Numbered from the stretch's first letter, positions 44,585 to 53,868 are shown. The stretch is DNA of 64,000 nucleotides from JAIYDQ01 sp034408855 (GCA_034408855.1 JAWXCK010000109.1:1-64000); one strand, 5' to 3'. Notes: generated by a model from the letters alone, not told the origin. Program-made: numbers and translations.

Positions 44585-45403
44585 CTACAACTTTGGATAC
44601 AGCTTCTTGATAAACTCAATGTCTTTTGTAGACAACTTCTTGTTATCGTTTGTTGGGCCTTTTCCGTCGCTAAAGAGCTCGGCTTCGAACATGTAGAGCA
44701 TGATCGAGTCGGCGTCGAAGTCAGTGGCCGCGATGCCGGTGGGCGAGTATTTTTGTAGCACATTGCTTTTGATCTCTGCTTCGTCCCAGAAGTTGGGGCT
44801 GCCGGAGAAGTATTCTAGCACTTTGGCTTGGTTCCATTTGCGGTCGAACTTGGGTTGCTGGTGTTCGTGGATGCAGCCCAATGCGTGACCGAATTCGTGC
44901 AGAACGACGCGCTGGTATTCGACGGTTGAGGTTAAACTGTCAAGCCAGCCGTAGTTCATTGTCGGCTGGTGCTTGGGGAAGTATTCGGTTTTCAAAGCGT
45001 CGCGACCGACGGCGGACCATGAGCCGTCGTCGGCAAATGCGATCCGGATTTCGGCGTCACCGGTTTTCACGAACTTGAATTTGACGTTGGCGTGCTTCTC
45101 CCATTGATGAGCGATGGCTTCGACTTTCTTTTGGACAGTGGCGGAGCCGTGCAAGAATCGGCAACGAAGTATCTGCCCGGTCTCCCACTTCTTGGACAAA
45201 GGAATAGCCATCCGCGAACGATGGGCAACATCGTCGGCGTTGAGGCTGCCGCCGTCGGAATCGGCCATCGCCCGCCGCAAAGCGCGCCGAACCATGCGTT
45301 CGCCGTCGATCAAATCCGGGAGAATCCGTTCAAAGCAAATGTGTGCTCTCGCGGACGAACTGTTCGACGATGTGCTTGAAGTGTTTGTTTTTTTCTTTGC
45401 CAT
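44585..45403 (-). CDS. Astacin-like (M12) zinc metallopeptidase
   Basis: 272 residues from ATG at 45403 (GAAAGG upstream; frame open to 45451). After a low-complexity Ser/Thr/Lys start and LNADDVAHRSRMAIPLSKKW, the catalytic motif is VVLHEFGHALGCIHEHQ (HExxHxxGxxHE, about 165-178), with a Met-turn in DADSIMLYMF at about 235: the metzincin/astacin pattern. No signal peptide, so the protease is probably cytoplasmic, which is unusual for astacins. It is a plausible effector released in an infected cell, downstream of the trypsin-nuclease gene and upstream of TIR-VMAP-MoxR. Confidence 0.85.
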   Translation of the reverse strand: MAKKKTNTSSTSSNSSSARAHICFERILPDLIDGERMVRRALRRAMADSDGGSLNADDVAHRSRMAIPLSKKWETGQILRCRFLHGSATVQKKVEAIAHQWEKHANVKFKFVKTGDAEIRIAFADDGSWSAVGRDALKTEYFPKHQPTMNYGWLDSLTSTVEYQRVVLHEFGHALGCIHEHQQPKFDRKWNQAKVLEYFSGSPNFWDEAEIKSNVLQKYSPTGIAATDFDADSIMLYMFEAELFSDGKGPTNDNKKLSTKDIEFIKKLYPKL

Positions 45404-45447
45404 GGTAGTGCCTTTCAAATTGTTGTGATTGTGTAATGACCGCTTTT

Positions 45448-47556
45448 TCAAATAACGTCGCTACGAAGTTTGATTTCACGAACGCCGCTCCCTTCCAGGC
45501 TTTCGCGGGTTGTATCCATCGAGTCAAACGGGACAAGTTCGTCGAAACCAAGGTCGGTTTCGTTGGCGAGTTTTGTCAGCGAGACTTGATAGAGTTTGAA
45601 TGGATCGAGTTCAAGTACTTCTGTCGGAATTAGTTCACTTTGCGTGAGAATGAATGCAGCGACTTTGAACTCGTTGTCTTCTGTGTCCCGGAAGGCGATC
45701 AACTTCCAGAAGTCGCGAGGAATTTTTACGTTGCGATGTTTCGGATCGTTGTCTTTGAAAATGGGTCCGGCCATCACCGACACTCGCAAGTTCTCAACGT
45801 CTACATCTTCCAAAATGGCGTTTTCAAGTTCACCCCATAGCCCCCGCTTGCTGGACTGATTGAACGACTCATGCTGGGGCGTAATGTTTGTGAAAAAGAA
45901 GGAATCTTTGTTGGCTCGTTTTGCTTCGGCAAGCGATCCCCACGTCAGATCGGCACGTCGAGCAACGTGGCCACGGTCGTAACGATTGTTTTTGTAAAGT
46001 TCGTCACCTGCTTGAAACTGTGCGGGAACGCGCGAATCGAGAATAAACGGAATTCCATTGCGACTGACGCTCTTCATCGCCGCACCGTCGATATTCCAGC
46101 TTACGAACCGAGGCAATTTCCGCGACTTACTTTGGCAAACCGAGAAATGTGTGTAGTCGAGTAAATGAGTTCCGTTGAGCGTGAATGCGTCGGAAGCATG
46201 ATCGGCACTCAGTTCAGGAGTCGGCACGGTCTCCGAAAGAAAAACTGTATTGAAACCAGTTGCTACGGATTCGATTTCGGCATCATCGGAAGAGTTATCG
46301 TGCGATAGTCGACCGAGTGTTGAATGCGACGACGTCTCACCTAGCGAAACAGTGATTCGCAGCGGCACTTCGATTTCAATTTGACGACCAGTCGCAATAC
46401 GACTTGGAACGACGGGTGTTTGTTTGGTCATTGTAGGCTTCTTTCTTGGTTGAGGAATTGATGGAGAAAGGGATTCATTATCGACAGCAGTCCAATAGTG
46501 ATCCAGTTCTGTATTGGCTAGTGGGAGTTCGCCTTCGAAAAGCACTCCTGCGTCAACGACACGCGGATCACGCGCCAATTCGATCCCTGGCACGGCATAG
46601 TTTTCAACAAGGTAGCGCCCGGCAAAATGCAGTCCGTCGATACAGCCTGACGCAACATCGAGAACAGCCGATCCAGAATTTCCGCCGAGCGTGGAAGAGT
46701 CGTGTGCCAATGCGTCAACGCTGACAGTTAACCAGGACGAACCGATTGGTTTCTTACGAACGATGATTCGACCTGGTGCGATTCGTTTGACATTGTATTT
46801 GCCGTCAAAGATTTCTTGTTGAACTTGAGGGTCGTTGCGTTCAGGATCAAACGCCGGATAGCCGATGACAACCACATCGCGATTTAACAAGTCGGCAGCG
46901 GAAATAGTCGAAATTTTAAGCGGAATGATTTCGTCAGGCAGATCGGCAGTGAACAGAGCCATGTCCCAATACGGATGTACCATAACACAATCTTTGAGCG
47001 GGAACCCCGACGAGTCGGTCCCGAATTCTTTCTTGAAATCGACTTCACCTGGCTGCCACGGTTTAATGGTCAGGCCAGTGCGTCCAACGCCGGTCGTAAA
47101 CAAATCAGCCACATGACGATTCGTCATCACAAGGTTTTTGCCGACCACAAATCCAGTGCCGCCGTACTTCATGCTTGACAGTGGCAGGTCAATACGACCA
47201 ACGGCAGGTATGGCTTTTTTGATTGACTTCATCGCCGCGTCGTCTTCGGTTAGGTAACCGAATTCATCTGGAAAAGGGTCGAACGAGCCATCACTGATTA
47301 AGTGCGAAGGTCGTTTCGTTTTGTGAACGATCGCTTCTGCACGAAACAGATCGTCGTGCGACAATTGGCCAGTACCTTGCATCGACTTACGAATCGCTTC
47401 GTTTGCTTTGAGCGTGGCACGTTTATCTAATCCATCGACAGCATTTGTCGCTTGGGAAAACTCGGCCAGAATGGATTCGTTGGTCGTACCTCCAGATATT
47501 GTTCGCAGGTAAGCGGCGAGTCGATCAGCTCGCTGTTTAGTCGTTAGGTCTGACAT
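45448..47556 (-). CDS. Trypsin-like protease / NucA-type nuclease fusion
   Basis: 702 residues. The N-terminal 75 residues are helical, possibly an effector-associated or adaptor domain. At about 110-320 there is a trypsin-fold protease: GTGFVVGKNLVMTNRHVAD (His), HPYWDMALF (Asp), TLGGNSGSAV (Ser). A linker follows, then at about 430-690 a DNA/RNA non-specific endonuclease (NucA/EndoG) with YDRGHVARRADLTWG (DRGH catalytic His) and FFFTNITPQHESFNQ. No signal peptide. The architecture suggests autocatalytic activation of a toxic nuclease, or both as suicide effectors of the same complex. Confidence 0.88.
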   Translation of the reverse strand: MSDLTTKQRADRLAAYLRTISGGTTNESILAEFSQATNAVDGLDKRATLKANEAIRKSMQGTGQLSHDDLFRAEAIVHKTKRPSHLISDGSFDPFPDEFGYLTEDDAAMKSIKKAIPAVGRIDLPLSSMKYGGTGFVVGKNLVMTNRHVADLFTTGVGRTGLTIKPWQPGEVDFKKEFGTDSSGFPLKDCVMVHPYWDMALFTADLPDEIIPLKISTISAADLLNRDVVVIGYPAFDPERNDPQVQQEIFDGKYNVKRIAPGRIIVRKKPIGSSWLTVSVDALAHDSSTLGGNSGSAVLDVASGCIDGLHFAGRYLVENYAVPGIELARDPRVVDAGVLFEGELPLANTELDHYWTAVDNESLSPSIPQPRKKPTMTKQTPVVPSRIATGRQIEIEVPLRITVSLGETSSHSTLGRLSHDNSSDDAEIESVATGFNTVFLSETVPTPELSADHASDAFTLNGTHLLDYTHFSVCQSKSRKLPRFVSWNIDGAAMKSVSRNGIPFILDSRVPAQFQAGDELYKNNRYDRGHVARRADLTWGSLAEAKRANKDSFFFTNITPQHESFNQSSKRGLWGELENAILEDVDVENLRVSVMAGPIFKDNDPKHRNVKIPRDFWKLIAFRDTEDNEFKVAAFILTQSELIPTEVLELDPFKLYQVSLTKLANETDLGFDELVPFDSMDTTRESLEGSGVREIKLRSDVI

Positions 47557-47635
47557 AGTGTGCTTTCATTTTGGTGGATTTGTTCCACGGAATTTCTCTA
47601 AAAATGCGTTTCAAAACTACGACCTACGGCACGGC

Positions 47636-48418
47636 TCAGACCCCGCCGCAGATTCGTCGAAGCTCGCTCAAAGTTCTTGCGTTTCTTGACTTCTCTTCAT
47701 TGCTCGTCACGAGACTGCTCTCATCAATTTGCCAAAAAAGATGCGCAATCACTTCCAAGTCGTCCCGGCATTGATCCAAGGTCATTACCAATTTTGTCCC
47801 CGATTCTTCGAGATGATGTACTTTCTGCCTAAGCTTCTGAATCAATAGAGACGCTTTGGAAATCCAGTTGGACGAACTCGCATCGTCGGAAACTTGAACG
47901 GCTTCCTTTCGTGATTCCCGACCATTGAAGTAGTTTGTCCCCATGTCTTTGTAGACTGCGGAAAACGTGTTGTCTTCGAACACGTACGCAATGCGTTTCA
48001 TGTAGGCGATCAGCAGCGTCACGGCGCAAAAACCACAAGGATCAAACACGTTGTAGAGCGTGCATCTTTTACGGTAGATGCTCTCGTCGTCACTTCCCGG
48101 TTCCATAAACAACATCGTTTTGTAGTAAGTGTCCACGGTCATTCCTGATGGCCGCGGCTTCTTTTGCTTGAGCCGTTCCAGTGCGATGCGAAGGGCGATT
48201 TGTTCCGCATGTTGCAATGGATTTTCGTCTCGAAAAATTTGATTGGCACCTACCGCAAGTACTTCACCATCTCGGTTGTCGATCACCAGAGCTTGTACGT
48301 TGAAACCACCATAATGCGTCGTGACACCATTGGAAACGACTGGCGGGTCGAATTCCAAATAGGCTCGGGTCAACAGTCCAAGTGTCGCAATCAAGTCGCG
48401 TTCAAGAACAAAGCTCAT
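47636..48418 (-). CDS. Cytidine-deaminase-like fold protein
   Basis: 260 residues, start preceded by AAAGGAAA. NPLQHAEQIALRIALERL carries the HAE zinc/proton-shuttle motif at about 71; FDPCGFCAVTLLIAYMKR carries PCxxC at about 128, completing the zinc site of the deaminase superfamily. The last 90 residues are helical. Substrate unknown: free nucleotides or nucleic acid bases. It precedes the trypsin-nuclease gene by 79 bases and is in the same direction as the whole MoxR/TIR operon, so a nucleotide-directed effector is likely. Confidence 0.82.
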   Translation of the reverse strand: MSFVLERDLIATLGLLTRAYLEFDPPVVSNGVTTHYGGFNVQALVIDNRDGEVLAVGANQIFRDENPLQHAEQIALRIALERLKQKKPRPSGMTVDTYYKTMLFMEPGSDDESIYRKRCTLYNVFDPCGFCAVTLLIAYMKRIAYVFEDNTFSAVYKDMGTNYFNGRESRKEAVQVSDDASSSNWISKASLLIQKLRQKVHHLEESGTKLVMTLDQCRDDLEVIAHLFWQIDESSLVTSNEEKSRNARTLSELRRICGGV

Positions 48419-48433
48419 GGTTGTTTCCTTTGA

Positions 48434-49903
48434 TTAGTCATCGAGTCCACGTGTTCCTAACGGCAACGTGCGCGACGGCATTGATCGAGGGATGCCCTCC
48501 GTTGCATTTGCGGCCGCTGCTCGCGCAGAGTTAAGCAATTCGTTCTGGTAGTAGTTCCGAATGCCGACCGCCAATTGCTGCGAGTAATCTGTTGTGATGT
48601 AAGTTTGCCCCGCGTCACCAACCAAATGCGGGCCTGGTCGGATCGCTTTGAAGAAGCGATCAAATGACGAACGAGAAAAGTCCGTTGGCGAGCGCACGGT
48701 CGCATCAAAAAATGCCATTAACTGTCCACGCTCAAACGGGTCAGGCGAAGTCGTGGCGGAAACTGCCGCCCGAGCGTGACACGAAATGCAGGACGATATT
48801 GGATTGTCGACCGGACCATTGAGACGGCCGCCAAGCCCAGAGTGCAGCATCGCGGCCTTTCCTTCGACTTTTGACTCACCGAGGATTGAGGTGTTGAGAA
48901 CGGTTCCATGCAATTCGGGGTTGTCAAACGCTCCACTGCAGAGCCTCGAAAAATTGTCTGCGTCATCGTCCCAAATCAACCCGATATAGACCAGCCGATC
49001 CAAAGGCGACCTACTTGGCAATGATCCATCGTAGATGAACGTTCCAAAAATCCAGCCCGACTGATTGGCAACGCGAGGGTCTTTCACCGCGAAATCGAGT
49101 TGCAACAATCGAACGGTTCTATCGACACGCTCTTGTGCGTAGTTTTCGCCCTTCGGAATTGGCGGGTAAATGTTCGCCGTCCATTCCTTCGACTCTTTGA
49201 GGAACGGAACTTGTGCAACGTCAGCATCGGTAAACAGCAACTTGAAGGCCACTGTCTGATCGGGAAAATTAGCACAACTAGGATTGGGAGGAAGGTCAGC
49301 GGATGGCCAAACTTTCCCAAGCGTATAACCACCGCGGTCATTGTAAAAACCGACCGCCCAGTTTTGCGCGTACTCGATTTGCAGCTTGTGGATTTCGCCC
49401 GGCCTTGAGCGACGCTCACGAGTCAATCCGTGGTGAGCTTCGCGACCGGCTCCGTTTGAAACGCCATCATCATGAAACCAAGGCGCGTGATACCAGTCTC
49501 TGACAACATTCTTCTGAACAACAAAATCTACAGCCGGTTCAGTGCTCCCTTCGAAGCAATAGCGCAAGACCGCATCGCAGTAGGCTTTTGGATGAAGGCG
49601 GAAGTCGACATCTTGCCAAGGGAACTGTTCGTCAACGTAGTAGCTGCTCGGATAATCTTGCCGTAGTTTGAATGGCGAACTCGCTGTGCCCGCTTTGTAT
49701 CGCGTTGCGATGTCCTCGAATTGTTCCCGCGCCGGCGCGAGTTGCACCTTGGGAGTGAGCGGATGATTCGATGTCGCTTCAATGAGTGGCGAGCTTTGCT
49801 GAGTTGGCGTTTCTTTCGTTAAAAGATCTTGCCCAACTCCTTGCTTCGAAAAAGTTAAACTCGTTGCAACAGACAAAACTCCGAATAAGCACTTACGATT
49901 CAT
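48434..49903 (-). CDS. Exported protein with CxxCH haem-binding motif
   Basis: 489 residues from ATG at 49903 (frame open to 49984). Signal peptide MNRKCLFGVLSVATSLTFSK, then a long unassigned region (WFHDDGVSNGAGREAHHGLT, an extended beta-rich middle), and one CISCHARA haem-c motif at about 387. It may be a cytochrome-c-like periplasmic protein. Its stop is 15 bases before the deaminase gene, and it shares that gene's direction; it may be the first gene of the conflict operon or merely an upstream neighbour. No substrate can be given. Confidence 0.65.
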   Translation of the reverse strand: MNRKCLFGVLSVATSLTFSKQGVGQDLLTKETPTQQSSPLIEATSNHPLTPKVQLAPAREQFEDIATRYKAGTASSPFKLRQDYPSSYYVDEQFPWQDVDFRLHPKAYCDAVLRYCFEGSTEPAVDFVVQKNVVRDWYHAPWFHDDGVSNGAGREAHHGLTRERRSRPGEIHKLQIEYAQNWAVGFYNDRGGYTLGKVWPSADLPPNPSCANFPDQTVAFKLLFTDADVAQVPFLKESKEWTANIYPPIPKGENYAQERVDRTVRLLQLDFAVKDPRVANQSGWIFGTFIYDGSLPSRSPLDRLVYIGLIWDDDADNFSRLCSGAFDNPELHGTVLNTSILGESKVEGKAAMLHSGLGGRLNGPVDNPISSCISCHARAAVSATTSPDPFERGQLMAFFDATVRSPTDFSRSSFDRFFKAIRPGPHLVGDAGQTYITTDYSQQLAVGIRNYYQNELLNSARAAAANATEGIPRSMPSRTLPLGTRGLDD

Positions 49904-50400
49904 CGAGTTACCCCCAAAAAAAGCAGCGGACCTAGAGACCGTTGCGAAGTGAATTCTTACCGCGAGTTCAACTGCGAAAGTCAATCGCAGGTCGATAAGA
50001 CGACTAATATAGCGGATTGAAGGACGCTCACGCTAGCTGCCAAGCCGGGGTTTCCTCTGCAAATTTTCGAGAAATCGCCTGAGCATGTTGTTGTCCGATC
50101 TTTGGCGTGAAAAAGGTTGCTCTCGCAGATTTGTTGTCCATTGACTGACGCCCTCCCTCAGAAATTTATTTGGTTTACAGCCTACAAATGTATTATGCTG
50201 ATCGTTGAGGCAAGATTCTTGGACGATGAAGCGGAAACGGAGTAACGGTGTTCGGATAGAAGCCCGCTTGTGCGGCAAGGCTTTAGCTGAGGATGTGCTA
50301 TCCCTCCTTATTTAGTTCATGGAAGAACTCGCCGTGTTCTCGCGAATCGAATCTCATTCTCACCAATCTCCGGGACAACCGTTATCTCCAATCCATCGAT
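49904..50400. other. Intergenic, upstream of minus-strand operon
   Basis: About 500 bases between the start of the CxxCH protein gene and repeated module copy 2. The minus-strand frames here (for example 50033-50278) are motif-free. The promoter of the long minus-strand operon should lie here. Confidence 0.45.
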
Positions 50401-50728
50401 AAAAAAACCCTGTGAGACTGGGGCAGGTAGTCATCAACAGGGCACATGAGGGGCGGTACGGGGCAGGTACTTGCCACCTCTTGGGCGTAAATCTTAGCGA
50501 CCGTTTGTCCAATGTCAAACATTTTTTTAGCCGCTGAATTGATTCTAGGAATCGATTCGTGGTATTCATCGAGTCTCTCTCGATCTTTCTCAATCGACTC
50601 ATCTTTCGAAACTTCGCAAACGCTCTTTGAACTTGGAGTCCCTCCACCTTCGATGGCCGGTTGCGTTGATCGGTTCTTTGTTGGTTTTCACCATCGCGTC
50701 GCTGACGCATAGCGTGGGAGGTGTATCG

Positions 50729-51013
50729 ATGAGTCCTGCTGAACTACAAGCTACGGATGGCGCTATAGATTCCGAGGTCTTGGTCTGCAATCATACTTTG
50801 CATTATCGGGACCCAAATGGCAATCCGCTTGGTTCGTGGATCGAATCGAATGGAGTGTATGGCATGCGAGTAGCATGTCGGGTTTGCGACAAGTTCTTCG
50901 GTTATCTACCGAACGAGCAAGGTCGGTCGGATCAAGAGATGTACGAAGCATACCTTGAACAGCAACGACGCCTTGCCTGTCCTGGTTGCGGAGAAGAACC
51001 GTTTCTTGGTTAA
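50729..51013 (+). CDS. Zinc-ribbon-like small protein (module copy 2)
   Basis: 94 residues, paralogue of 15155-15439, with GGGAGG before the ATG. Conserved CNHTLHYRD, CRVCDKFFGYLPNEQGR, helix MYEAYLEQQRRLA and CPGCGEEPFLG; differences cluster in the N-terminal 25 residues and are mostly conservative, as expected for selection on the protein. Function unknown; CxxC spacing suggests one zinc site. Confidence 0.65.
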   Translation: MSPAELQATDGAIDSEVLVCNHTLHYRDPNGNPLGSWIESNGVYGMRVACRVCDKFFGYLPNEQGRSDQEMYEAYLEQQRRLACPGCGEEPFLG

Positions 51014-51158
51014 GGTCGCGGTTCTCGCGATCGGTGGTCGGTTTTTATTTCTTCTCAATAAAGCTGGCCACAAATTAGACGAGCTTCGAGCTAGCGAAAA
51101 TGATTGCTCGCTGAAAAATCAACGATTTGGCGTAACCTCGCCAGAGCTTTTCAGGTGA
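51006..51158 (+). CDS. Overlapping small protein with KAGHKLDELR core (copy 2)
   Basis: 50 residues from TTG inside the end of the zinc-ribbon gene; the same frame relationship and core as 15432-15581. Hydrophobic first half (VAVLAIGGRFLFLLN), then KAGHKLDELRASEND. The tail differs between copies but stays in frame, ending ELFR in both. Confidence 0.4.
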   Translation: MVKVAVLAIGGRFLFLLNKAGHKLDELRASENDCSLKNQRFGVTSPELFR

Positions 51159-51209
51159 CTGGTTTGTGGCCGCTATGCGTTCCCAACCATTCCCACGCCT
51201 TGGCTCAAA

Positions 51210-51323
51210 CTAGCTCAACCGCCATAGGACCGCACCCAACCAAAGTGTTGCCAATGCTTGGGTAACTTCAGGGAATCGAATGCATAGGAGCCCAGCGATC
51301 AAATAGAGTGGGAACTGATTCAT
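51210..51323 (-). CDS. Small membrane protein (copy 2)
   Basis: 37 residues, two short hydrophobic stretches (FPLYLIAGLLCIRF, ALATLWLGAVLW). The start overlaps the stop of the 235-residue protein gene (ATGA), as in the truncated pair at 19098-19220. It probably acts with its coupled partner; the role is unknown. Confidence 0.5.
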   Translation of the reverse strand: MNQFPLYLIAGLLCIRFPEVTQALATLWLGAVLWRLS

Positions 51324-52027
51324 AGGACTACCGCCTCCGGCGTTGTCGATTCAGGTTCGGGGCTCATTCCGAAAACCTTGATCGGCTTTCGCTTGAGATC
51401 GAGAACGTGAAATGGCAAAAGCTCAAAACCGCGTTGCTGTCGCAACTTATTGACCGATCGCAAAATGTTTAGGAGCTGGCGCCGGATTGGAGCGTATCGA
51501 ACGAAGGGAACTTTCGAGAACTCGAATGCCAGGTGCTCGGGCGACCGATGTACAGCCATGAATTCGAAGTGGCACTTCAACTCGTTGTATCGTTCGTTGT
51601 CGATGCGAACATGGGCGTGCCACTTGGGAGAGAGGGCACCTTGTTCTATGACTCCGCTTCGGCGATACGAGATCGAGTAGCCTTCGAACTTGATCGGAAC
51701 CCGCCTGCAATCTTTGATCGATTCCCCCTCCCCTCCAAGTTTACTTGGCTGCTTCAACTTGTGATGGCCTTCGCTCACGAGCAAGATGAACCAGTCGTTG
51801 AATCGAAGATAATGGGCGTTAGCAAGTCCCTTCTTTCGCCGTTGAGACCGCGCCCATTCGGTTATGTCGATTTCGTATTTGGCAATCAGCTTCCGGTCGA
51901 TCGCGGCATGATCCTTGTCCTTTGGAAGCGAGCCGGTCACGTACCAGTAATATCCGTGGCGGAGATAGCTTGCTGCGATCAGTTGCACGAGGCCTTCCTT
52001 GCTTGTCGGTAAATATCGATAGTTCAT
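51320..52027 (-). CDS. Conserved unknown protein, paralogue of 19217-19696
   Basis: 235 residues. The aromatic N-terminus MNYRYLPTSKEGLVQLIAAS, then HGYYWYVTGSLPKDKDHAAI, LRFNDWFILLVSEGHHKLKQ, VPIKFEGYSISYRRSGV, AHVRIDNERYNEL and RYAPIRRQLLNILR. Basic and well conserved with the truncated copy 32 kb to the left. I do not know its function; the basic charge and multiplicity fit a nucleic-acid-binding protein of a mobile or repeated genetic module, but this is inference. It lies just right of module copy 2. Confidence 0.65.
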   Translation of the reverse strand: MNYRYLPTSKEGLVQLIAASYLRHGYYWYVTGSLPKDKDHAAIDRKLIAKYEIDITEWARSQRRKKGLANAHYLRFNDWFILLVSEGHHKLKQPSKLGGEGESIKDCRRVPIKFEGYSISYRRSGVIEQGALSPKWHAHVRIDNERYNELKCHFEFMAVHRSPEHLAFEFSKVPFVRYAPIRRQLLNILRSVNKLRQQRGFELLPFHVLDLKRKPIKVFGMSPEPESTTPEAVVL

Positions 52028-53868
52028 TGTCCTTCATGATTCTTTATTCAGTTAAAAAATGGACGCTGATTTAGTTCTGGTAATCAACCAGAACAAAGCT
52101 CATGCGTCCGAAGCTTTCGAATCAAACCTTGGTTTGGCGGCAGCAATCGAATGGTGAAAGGCGATACTTCCCGAGGCGAACAAATGCCTCAAGGGTGCAT
52201 CAATCTCTCATTTCTTCTCACGCATTTACCTTCCAAGCATGGCTTCCATGTAGCTAGTTCACCGTTTTCTACAGTGTACCCGCGTAATACATAGTAGCCG
52301 TGCTTAAAAACCTTCGGCAACCGCTAGCACGTCCATAAGACGCACCTGTAGCGTTCGCCGTCAGACACGCCGTTTCAAGTGGATAGCTCTCCCGAGCTAA
52401 TCACCTCAAACCGCTTGCCGCTGCCAACCACGGCCACCGCACGCAAGAGGAATAACGGTCGCTTATCGCGACCGCATTCACTCTCGCACGGTGTACGTTC
52501 ATGGTCGGGGCTACAAAGCCCCTCGCTCCTTTCGTTGTCACTCCCATCGGACATCACTCCAACGGTGCAATCGTGAACGAGTCGTGACTGCCTTGCCACA
52601 CTCGATGCCACTACCTTGGTCTGGTAGCCGCATTGAGTCTTACCCTTCGGTAAGATCATCGCCCTTTTTCCAAAGGCTTCTACTTAGAGCCCGCTCCCAC
52701 TCTGCGGCGTTTGAATCACCGAAGTCCGCCAAGACTTCGGCACCGAGGAAGCTATCCTCGGCAGCCACAGAGTTTCCGGCGTTAGCTAATCATCTTCATC
52801 ACTAGAGTCACGTGGCTAGATGGTGTTACCCATCGGTCCATTGCAGTATGTGCTGCCTTCCGGCAAGCCATAGTTTCCAGTCGGCATGATGCTGACTGAT
52901 TTCCCCATACGAAAACGGAAGCTCAAGGTATCCGATGACCCAAGTCCATGGGTCAACTGCATTGGATGTGTCACAGTTTGGCACCGTCTCTCTAGTAATT
53001 CACTGGCAAGCTCTATCCGTACTTTTTTGGATTGGAGCCTTTTGTAGTTGAGCTTTTCACCGTCGAATGTTTAGTTCGATCGCCGGAGTGGCAACTCCGG
53101 TATGGCCTATTGCTAGGCTCATAGCTCCCTACGCCAGCACGGTTGAAGGAACTTAGGCGATTGCCAAGTCCTCATCCCCCGTGGCGGGATTACGCAACCA
53201 TGCGTCACCCGCTTTGTCGATTAGCGGCTTGTGGTTCGGACGCAAAAATGCGACCCACACAAGTCTTTCCGCCTCGCCCGAATTCAAAATGAGAAATAAC
53301 AAAATAGGATAGAACGACAGGATTACTTTGGATCGAAATTCTCGCATACAACGCGAGCATGATCGACCAAGATTACTCTGCCGAGCCTCCTTCGCACTGA
53401 GCGAACCAGTCTCCTGGTACTCAGCGCTAAGGGCAGCGGGATCGTGATCCAGATAGAATCAACGGAGATGGGAGCTACCCACTCGCTTCTTAGCTTGACT
53501 GATGAGATCAAGTTTACCGAAGCCCGCTCTGCCCGACCATGAACGTCAGCTTCATTCGTCTTAGCCGGTGGAATATCTCCAGCCGGTTTGCCAACGAATT
53601 TGCTTTACGTAAAAACTGACGTCCGGCGATTTCTCGCCTACCGTAAGCCTCATATCATCAATCGGTTTAAAAACCAAGATAACGTAACTTTTCGAATCTG
53701 CATTGGTGGGCTCAAACGAAGCTGATTAACGCATTAATTAGGTGGGGAGGGCAACCGGACAGTTGCTTGCTCACGTCACACCCTCCTGTGAAAGCTGTGC
53801 CGAAGTCATTTTGGCGAGACGCTCGAGATCAGAAGCAGTTTTCGCTAGGTGGCCAACTTCAGCATAGC
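52028..53868. other. Long region without genes
   Basis: About 1.84 kb in which no frame on either strand shows a motif, a ribosome binding site or a protein-like composition. The notable content is the hairpin series at 52456-53100. It may be a structured RNA, a decayed mobile element, or both. Confidence 0.55.
52456..53100. repeat. Series of perfect short hairpins
   Basis: Seven perfect inverted repeats with 6-8 bp stems and 4-6 base loops: 52456-52474 (CGGTCGC stem), 52507-52522 (GGGGCT), 52638-52655 (TCTTAC), 52719-52740 (CCGAAGTC), 52743-52761 (CCGAGGA), 52936-52955 (TGACCCA), 53083-53100 (CCGGAGT). Stem sequences differ, so it is not one repeat copied. This density suggests structured RNA or a relic of one. 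Confidence 0.55.

Larger units (their letters stand above)
50401..51172 (+). repeat. Repeated module, copy 2
   Basis: About 770 bases collinear with 14830-15594: the same A-run and ACTGGGGCAGGTAG start, shared CAGGGCACATGAGGGGC block, the zinc-ribbon-like gene, the overlapping small gene and the TTTTCAGGTGACT / TTTGTGGCC end. The upstream 320 bases are conserved as nucleotides, but indels change the reading frames between copies. In this copy GGGGCAGGTA occurs twice, about 50 bases apart. Confidence 0.75.
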
